From: Priapulus caudatus
Taxonomy: Eukaryota; Priapulida; Priapulimorpha; Priapulimorphida; Priapulidae
DNA: 23,820 nt
Direction of reading: 5' to 3'
Assembly (NCBI RefSeq): GCF_000485595.1
Contig: NW_014577569.1
Coordinates: 50,750-74,569 of the forward strand
The translations under genes were made by a program, and so were the position numbers. The notes below the pieces were generated by a model. The model was not told the DNA's origin. It saw only the letters and a program-made list of their open reading frames with translations, and did not search any database. Positions 18,476 through 23,820 of the stretch are shown here, in pieces; the first letter of the stretch is position 1, and each line of letters starts with the position of its first letter.

Positions 18476-19995
18476 GTGTTACAGAGAGAAATATTAGAAA
18501 TATTAGAAAAATGAGAAATATCGTACGGGAATCATTAGATTCTTTTTAGTGCCACATTTCGATCGTTATTTTTCTTTTTTCTTTCTTTCATTTGTTGTCT
18601 TTATTATGCATTAAGCATGCATGATTATACCGTCTTACGTTTTGTTGTATTTCATTATGCTTCTCGTAGAGCATAAGTTTGTGCCCAGTCGCCTTCTCGA
18701 TAACCAATATTTCACTATTTTCATATATCCAGCTTGCTATATGTCAGAGTTGGCAATACCAGTACATAGACGAAGAGTAATATCCATGAACTTCACTACG
18801 CAACTTTTACCAGCGGGGCAGCTAATTATAACGCCAGTCAATGGTATTTGGTTCAGGCCTGGATTTAACACGGGCGTGTGTATTTTCACGTTGTAACAAA
18901 ACTTCGCAATTCTCAGACGCTGCGAATACGATTTGTAAACTACGTTCGGGAACTGTTCCAGACTAGGTGATGATTGAGAAATAACTCTTTTTCGCAAAAG
19001 GCGTACAACAAAACGCAAACTATACGATATCCTGCTGAAAACGGCTCCAACAAGCGCAAACCTATCACCCAAAGTACGCCGACCCCTCCTTTGTCATCCG
19101 ATCACCAGGGGCAAATACTATAAGAGATTAATTGAGATTACCTCAGTTACAGATTATATGTCCCTGGGCGTATTATTAGTTTTATCGCACAGCGATGGTC
19201 AAGTTTACCATTCCAAGTAAGGTTGTATGGTAATATGTAAGAAGTCCATATCGTAATCGATATTTTAATACCCAATATTATCAGGAGTGTATAATATAGA
19301 TAATATATTATAAGGAGTGTATAATATATTACACAATTTTATTTGAGTTATTTAACTTATCTATTTTTATTTTATTTTATCCTACCTCGACGCGGATGAT
19401 GAGAGATTGTGCTATTTTCTTTCTAGATAAAAAGTCAAATGGCCCTTGATTAATATTGTATTAACGATCCCAAAAAAATTCAAAAGCTTCCTGTTGCTTC
19501 AGAGGTCGTAATTATGTTGAGCACTTAAGATCGCTTGATTTATTCACAAAAATGTTGCAACAAAAATTTTCTCTTCACTTTACGAGTAACAATTAGGTGG
19601 CACGCGCGTGATCTAGCATTTATAAACGATTTATTGGCCTGTGCAATTATAGTGTCATTGAATTTTAACTTTAATTTTAATCACCGCACAAAGTTATCTA
19701 TCTGTCTGTCTGCCTGCCTGTCTGCCTCCGCCTCTCTCTCATTGCGTGACTCTCTGTCTCCCATCCCTTATCTAGCTACCACTTTCGTACACTCTCGCCT
19801 TCTCTTCCTGCCTCCCCTCTCCCCTTCTCTCTTGTACTCACTCGCGATATCGTTCCATCTTTCTCCCGCCCTGCCCCTATCACTTCTCTCCCCCCCCCCG
19901 CTCTCTCCCTATCTCCGCTGTCACCTCATTCCTTCCTCTCTTCTTTCCCACTAGTCACAGCCGCCGCATTCACTTGAGTTTTTCTTCATATTCCA
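18476..19995. other. Non-coding region upstream of the coiled-coil gene
   Basis: This is AT-rich sequence up to about 19680, with a short direct repeat (aggagtgtataatata, twice near 19282 and 19313). A C/T-rich tract follows at 19686-19945. The first exon and promoter of the - strand gene should lie here or further right, but no specific site can be supported. Confidence 0.5.
19686..19945 (+). repeat. Pyrimidine-rich (CT) low-complexity tract
   Basis: About 260 bp are nearly all C and T on the + strand: ctgtctgtctgcctgcctg at the start, then tctctccc-type sequence. It is not a simple dinucleotide array. Confidence 0.85.
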
Positions 19996-20337
19996 ATGAG
20001 CGCGCATAAAAGTGTACTTGCCGAAAAACTATCGAGTATCCAGCAAAAAAGCGAGACAAATTATGCCGAACTTTGCATGCACACTGTATCCGGCCACATG
20101 CGCTGCGTATATGATGACGATGGTGAGGAAACAACACCCACCTTACTTTGCAATCATTCGATACGCACGTCAATGAATATTAGCATACGCAACGCTACCG
20201 TCGTTACATTCGGGGGGACAACGCTGAATTCCGTGACGCCACGGACGATGTGCACAAACGATGACGTGCCGAAGTGCGAGACCGAGACATATCTCAAAGG
20301 GGATTGTCGATACGGCATCAAGATGACGGCGAGATAA
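19996..20337 (+). CDS. Unassigned open frame, 113 codons, Cys-rich
   Basis: This open frame starts MSAHKSVLAEKLSS and ends RYGIKMTAR before TAA TAA-like sequence. It has six cysteines, three N-x-S/T sequons (NHS, NIS, NAT) and a stretch ISIRNATVVTFGG, which faintly recalls the strand pattern of SUEL-type lectin domains. Base composition is more exon-like than the surroundings (40-50% GC, few simple repeats). It has no signal peptide. It directly follows a long CT tract and a cactag/cacag that could be a splice acceptor, so it may be a last exon rather than a whole gene. I do not recognise the family. Confidence 0.25.
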   Translation: MSAHKSVLAEKLSSIQQKSETNYAELCMHTVSGHMRCVYDDDGEETTPTLLCNHSIRTSMNISIRNATVVTFGGTTLNSVTPRTMCTNDDVPKCETETYLKGDCRYGIKMTAR

Positions 20338-20652
20338 TAACAGGGACAGTCACTGATGCAGCGCTGTAGTTTTTATTACGTGGATAGATGAGCACCATTA
20401 TATGCGATTCGAAGAGGTTGGTAAATTAAACTCACCACATAGAGCGCTTTATCGCGTTATGATTTTGACTATCGGGTGATAAAAGAGGGCGGTGTTGCTC
20501 ATAGGGCTGGGAATAAAGGTTAGGACTACCACAAAAGTTAAGAACTTACACGAGCAGTGACATCCCAGGATGGAATATGACACCCTGCTAAATTTCTTTT
20601 GACTACATCCTTGGGGGTAATCCTCGAAATGTATAACACTAAATGTATTTAG
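20338..20652. other. No gene seen
   Basis: Unique-looking AT-rich sequence between the unassigned frame and the foldback element. No motif can be supported. Confidence 0.5.
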
Positions 20653-20958
20653 TACCAAAGTCTTAATGCTTCTCTACTTTTTTTCATCTATTATTAGTAA
20701 TAACTTTATGTAAATTCCGTTAAAATGCACACACAAGTACACCGCACGCACGCCGCTGTGCACAAACAATAAAAATAGTTTTCTATATTTCCAATTTTAT
20801 AGTTTCTCTATATTTTTATTGTTTATGCACAGGGGCGTACGCGCGGTGTATTTGTGTTGTGTTGCAGAAGAGCACTAGCTTGAACGGCATTTACAGTAAA
20901 TCATCAGTAGGACCTAATAATAGGCGAAAGAGAGTAGAGAAACATTAAGACTTTGGTA
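20653..20958. mobile_element. MITE-like foldback element with TA ends (306 bp)
   Basis: The left end taccaaagtcttaatgcttc is matched by the inverted right end gtttcttaat-type sequence (aacattaagactttggta). The inner parts also pair: caccgcacgcacgccgctgt with its complement at 20828-20853, and acaataaaaatag with its complement around 20812-20824. The whole unit is therefore an imperfect palindrome. It begins and ends with TA, the target duplicated by Tc1/mariner-type transposases. It encodes no protein. The family is not identified; the Tc1/mariner link rests on the TA ends only. Confidence 0.75.
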
Positions 20959-21465
20959 TTGTTTATTTATCATAATTGTATTATTGAAACGATCCAAGTG
21001 CCTGTGGCTACGACAGCAAGGCGTTCCAGAATGAACGTTTGTAATGTGTAAGGGCAAGTGTTTTTACATGAGAACCCCCGTTGATTTCTTTGGAAAATTA
21101 CGCAAGAGCGAAGTGATCACAACTTACAAATTACCTATCGGCGTATTTACGTAAATCGAGTTATCGTAACGCTGGAGTATTACTGACGCTCCTAGCGTTT
21201 AATACACAACAGGTGAGAGATGAGACGATATTTTATGAAAGGAACGTGATCCCGCGTCAGAAATTGTATACGCCGTTCGTGTGATGCTTGTTTGACTGCC
21301 TAGCTGCATGTGTTAGCATGTTGTAAACTATATTATAGCCGAATCTCCCCTGTCTGACTCGCCCCTCCCTCACTCTCTCTCTCTTTCTCCTCTCTCCCCC
21401 TCCCACTTCCTTCTCTCCCTCATTCACACACTCGCATATCTTTCCTCTCTTTTACTCACTTTCTC

Positions 21466-21504
<39 letters not shown>

Positions 21505-21813
21505 CTCTTTCCTGAAGATATCGTTGATTGTATAGTCTCGGTAGACACCAGCTGCGCACATGCAGTTGCCAAACAACGTACCGACTCTGGGATAAAATTC
21601 CAGTCAGCGCTAATTTATGGAGGACGATGTTTATTATAGCGGTTTATTATTTTGTAGACGTTTTTGCCTTGTAACACATTGCTGCTTGTTCGGAGTTTTT
21701 TTGTGTAGGAGTTAGGCAAAGCACGCAGTGTTTGTACTATACACGCGATCGATGTATACGCGGGTATTTCCACGGTCTTCCATTCAAACGAACCATACGG
21801 ATAGATACCTTAG
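20959..21813. other. No gene seen; CT-rich tract inside
   Basis: A pyrimidine-rich stretch at about 21350-21510 ends in (TC)n at 21470-21501. The remainder is AT-rich sequence without a supported feature. Confidence 0.55.
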
Positions 21814-22116
21814 GCTCATAGGGTCTATGTCCCCAAGGGTACTGCCGGAACGTACCCTAGGTACGGTTCGGTATACCGGAACGTACCCTGGTCACTATTT
21901 GATATGGTTAAGGTTAGGATTAGGGTTAGGATTAGGGTTAGGGTTAGGGTTCGGGTTCGGGTTAGAGTTAGGGAGTAGGCGTAGGCGACTCCCTAGACTC
22001 GTTAGTGGAGTAGGCGAGGTACGGTCCGGCATATAATATTGTACCAAGGTCCGTTATACCGGACCGTACCCAGGGTACGTTCCGACAGTACCCCGGGGGA
22101 CATAGACCCTCTCAGC
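21814..22116. mobile_element. Foldback element enclosing telomere-like repeats
   Basis: The left arm at 21814-21891 (core agggtctatgtcccc, ggaacgtaccct, ggtacggttcggtatacc) is inverted at 22043-22116 (ggtccgttatacc, agggtacgttcc, ggggacatagaccct). The arms are about 75 bp with roughly 85% pairing. Each arm also contains near-palindromes centred on GGTATACC-like and CCTAGG-like cores. The loop between the arms holds TTAGGG-type repeats (21906-21973). There is no coding sequence and no clear target duplication at the ends. Confidence 0.75.
21906..21973 (+). repeat. Interstitial telomere-like (TTAGGG)n tract with variants
   Basis: Eleven or so hexamers: ttaagg, ttagga, ttaggg, ttcggg and ttagag variants in one orientation. 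TTAGGG is the ancestral animal telomere repeat. The variants show that this copy is old or was never a true telomere. Confidence 0.9.
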
Positions 22117-22574
22117 ATCACGCTCGTGTTGATCGCGGCAACGTTTTTCCTGAGAATATTGTTACCATCCTTGGAAGGTGTGACCCTGAAACGACCTATT
22201 CCGGCACCCCTAGTGTGTATACACAACGGCGCGAAGATCTAATATTCATTCCTGATATATTCTGGATCGTTCAAAGCCACATTCTGCCGTTATGTTCTTC
22301 GGTCTTTATTTACATACAACGGACGAATGGAAAAAAAATTCAAAATTAAAACTATTTGGCAATTAACAGTTTCGTTAATACCTAAAGCGCTCGTAGAACG
22401 AAAAAAATATAGACGGCTAAATACTCCGGCGTCTTACGGATGCTTCAGCGCTCGACACACACGAAATAATTTTTAATCGTAAGTACAGGCTTTCAGCAAA
22501 GTTCAACATATTAACCGTTTTGTATGATTACGATGAAATGAATTGAGAGAAAGCCTTTGCGTTGTATATGCTCG

Positions 22575-22650
22575 AGTGCGTGTGTGTGAGTCTGTGTGCG
22601 TGTGCGTGTGCGCGCGTGCGTGCGTGCGTGCGTGCGTGCGTGTGTGCGTT
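22575..22650 (+). repeat. (GTGC)n/(GTGT)n simple repeat
   Basis: A gtgcgtgcgtgcgtgc run is flanked by GT-rich variants. Confidence 0.9.
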
Positions 22651-23526
22651 GTGTACTAATGAGCAGGACGGCAAGCGGGGATCGCTTGTAAAAATCCTTT
22701 CGTTGCAACCGGCTGCCACATGAGTTGTATATACGCTGAACTTGCAAAGTTTACGGATGTTAATTTTTCGCAAAAAACTCGGCTAGCTAAGCCCGCATAA
22801 TCCGAACGTAGATAAACTTTCGTGGCTTCTTTTTTCAGTGACGGGAGTAGGAATTAAGGGCCGCCACGCAGTTCACAACTAAAGTTCACGCTAGCACGAT
22901 ATCACGAGGTTGTACGCTATTTTAGCTACGCCGAGTCGTACAATTCAAAATAATTAAATCAAAATCGCAAACGCAATTTTGGCGACTCCATTGATCCAAT
23001 TCTTATTCAATGCAGAACATTCACTGAAATAGATGAAATCTGTAGATTTCGGTCCGTCTGAATAATTTTTCATCTCGTACGTTTTGTGTGTACAGGGCAT
23101 TGCTGGTGTATCACCAGAAAAACGAGAGAATAAAGAATATTTATACATACTCCATCGTAACATCGCCGTGAAAGATTGCAATGAACAAATGTATATATAT
23201 GTGCAAATATAAAATATATGTTGTTTTTGTACGGAACAGACGCAAGTATTTTAGCAATGTAGTGAGAGCAGTGCCTATATCTACAATTCAATAAGTTGAA
23301 AAATAATTTACGATTAGCTGATCAATCGTTGAATCGACCAAACGTTCCGGTATCACACCCTTCACTCGGCAGGGAACACGCGACGGATGGTCGTTGTGAG
23401 ATCTAGAGGAACAAGCTCTAGGGAAATCGTGTTGTGCGCAGATGATGAACACAAGCGAAATGTTTTTTTTTATCGTAATCAGGTTCTTGTGGAACCACTT
23501 GTTTGAGAATTGGTAAAATCACTGAG

Positions 23527-23540
23527 CACACACACACACA

Positions 23541-23601
<61 letters not shown>

Positions 23602-23620
23602 GCACACACACATACGCACA
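23527..23620 (+). repeat. (CA)n microsatellite
   Basis: About 40 CA units with a few t or g interruptions. Confidence 0.95.
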
Positions 23621-23778
23621 CATTCCCCTGGCGCACTCTTTCTCTATCTATCTATATCTTTCTCTCTCAGCTCAGGGCTCTCAGCTATAGAGCTGTTGAA
23701 TGTACTGATAATCATCATGTCGAATCATATCGTCACACAAGTCTTTCATACATCACTATCATTACACCTTGTTCACAC

Positions 23779-23816
<38 letters not shown>

Positions 23817-23820
23817 GAAT

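Larger units (their letters stand above)
22117..23820. other. Non-coding right end with microsatellites
   Basis: No gene was recognised. It contains GTGCGT-rich repeat (22575-22650), (CA)n (23527-23620), a TCTA/TCTCTC patch (23638-23670) and (AT)n (23781-23812). The rest is AT-rich unique sequence. Confidence 0.6.

Noticed and set aside
18737-19072. 111-codon - strand open frame upstream of the coiled-coil gene
   Set aside because: No domain, no signal peptide, AT-rich codons; could be chance in non-coding DNA.
21728-22036. Open frame with Leu-Gly repeats
   Set aside because: Translation of the TTAGGG-type repeat and foldback arm.

Overview
The window is nuclear DNA from an invertebrate animal. 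Evidence: genes split by canonical GT...AG introns, GC-rich exons set in AT-rich introns, abundant (CA)n, (GA)n and (AT)n microsatellites, miniature foldback elements, and an internal patch of TTAGGG-type telomere-like repeat. TTAGGG argues weakly against insects (TTAGG) and nematodes (TTAGGC). A spiralian, priapulid or invertebrate deuterostome would all fit, and the species cannot be fixed from the sequence.

The left half (756-10748, + strand) is the 3' part of a FRMPD1/3/4-type FERM scaffold gene. Nine exons join without any phase conflict and give 4899 coding bases (1632 residues plus stop). Exons 1-6 encode the FERM F2 lobe and the F3 lobe, and exon 7 is a short conserved extension. Exons 8-9 encode a very long, mostly disordered tail, which ends in a helical C-terminal domain. 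The PDZ domain and the F1 lobe expected for this family would lie upstream of base 1. The tail is unusual. It carries an array of twenty octapeptides encoded by a 24-bp minisatellite, a duplicated 17-residue KRxS(I/V)ASTSSFLMAALD motif, and poly-Asn, poly-Pro and Gln/His tracts.

The region 12.8-18.5 kb lies on the - strand and is convergent with the first gene. A single large exon (14268-18434) encodes a secreted glycoprotein of 1388 residues: signal peptide, Pro-rich and charged linker, CGC motif, then about 1250 residues of predicted coiled coil with roughly 20 N-glycosylation sequons. About 1 kb further downstream on the same strand is a C1q domain (12843-13310) broken by frameshifts and stops. 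Signal peptide, cysteine pair, long coiled coil and C1q, in that order, is the layout of multimerin/EMILIN-like extracellular matrix proteins without the EMI domain. I infer that the two pieces were, or are, one gene. Between them lies a 31-bp minisatellite whose middle part is full of small indels, so the breaks could be real decay or local sequence error.

The right end (18.5-23.8 kb) is mostly non-coding: CT-rich tracts, a 306-bp MITE-like foldback with TA ends, a second foldback that encloses the telomere-like repeat, and microsatellites. One unassigned open frame of 113 codons (19996-20337) is noted with low confidence.
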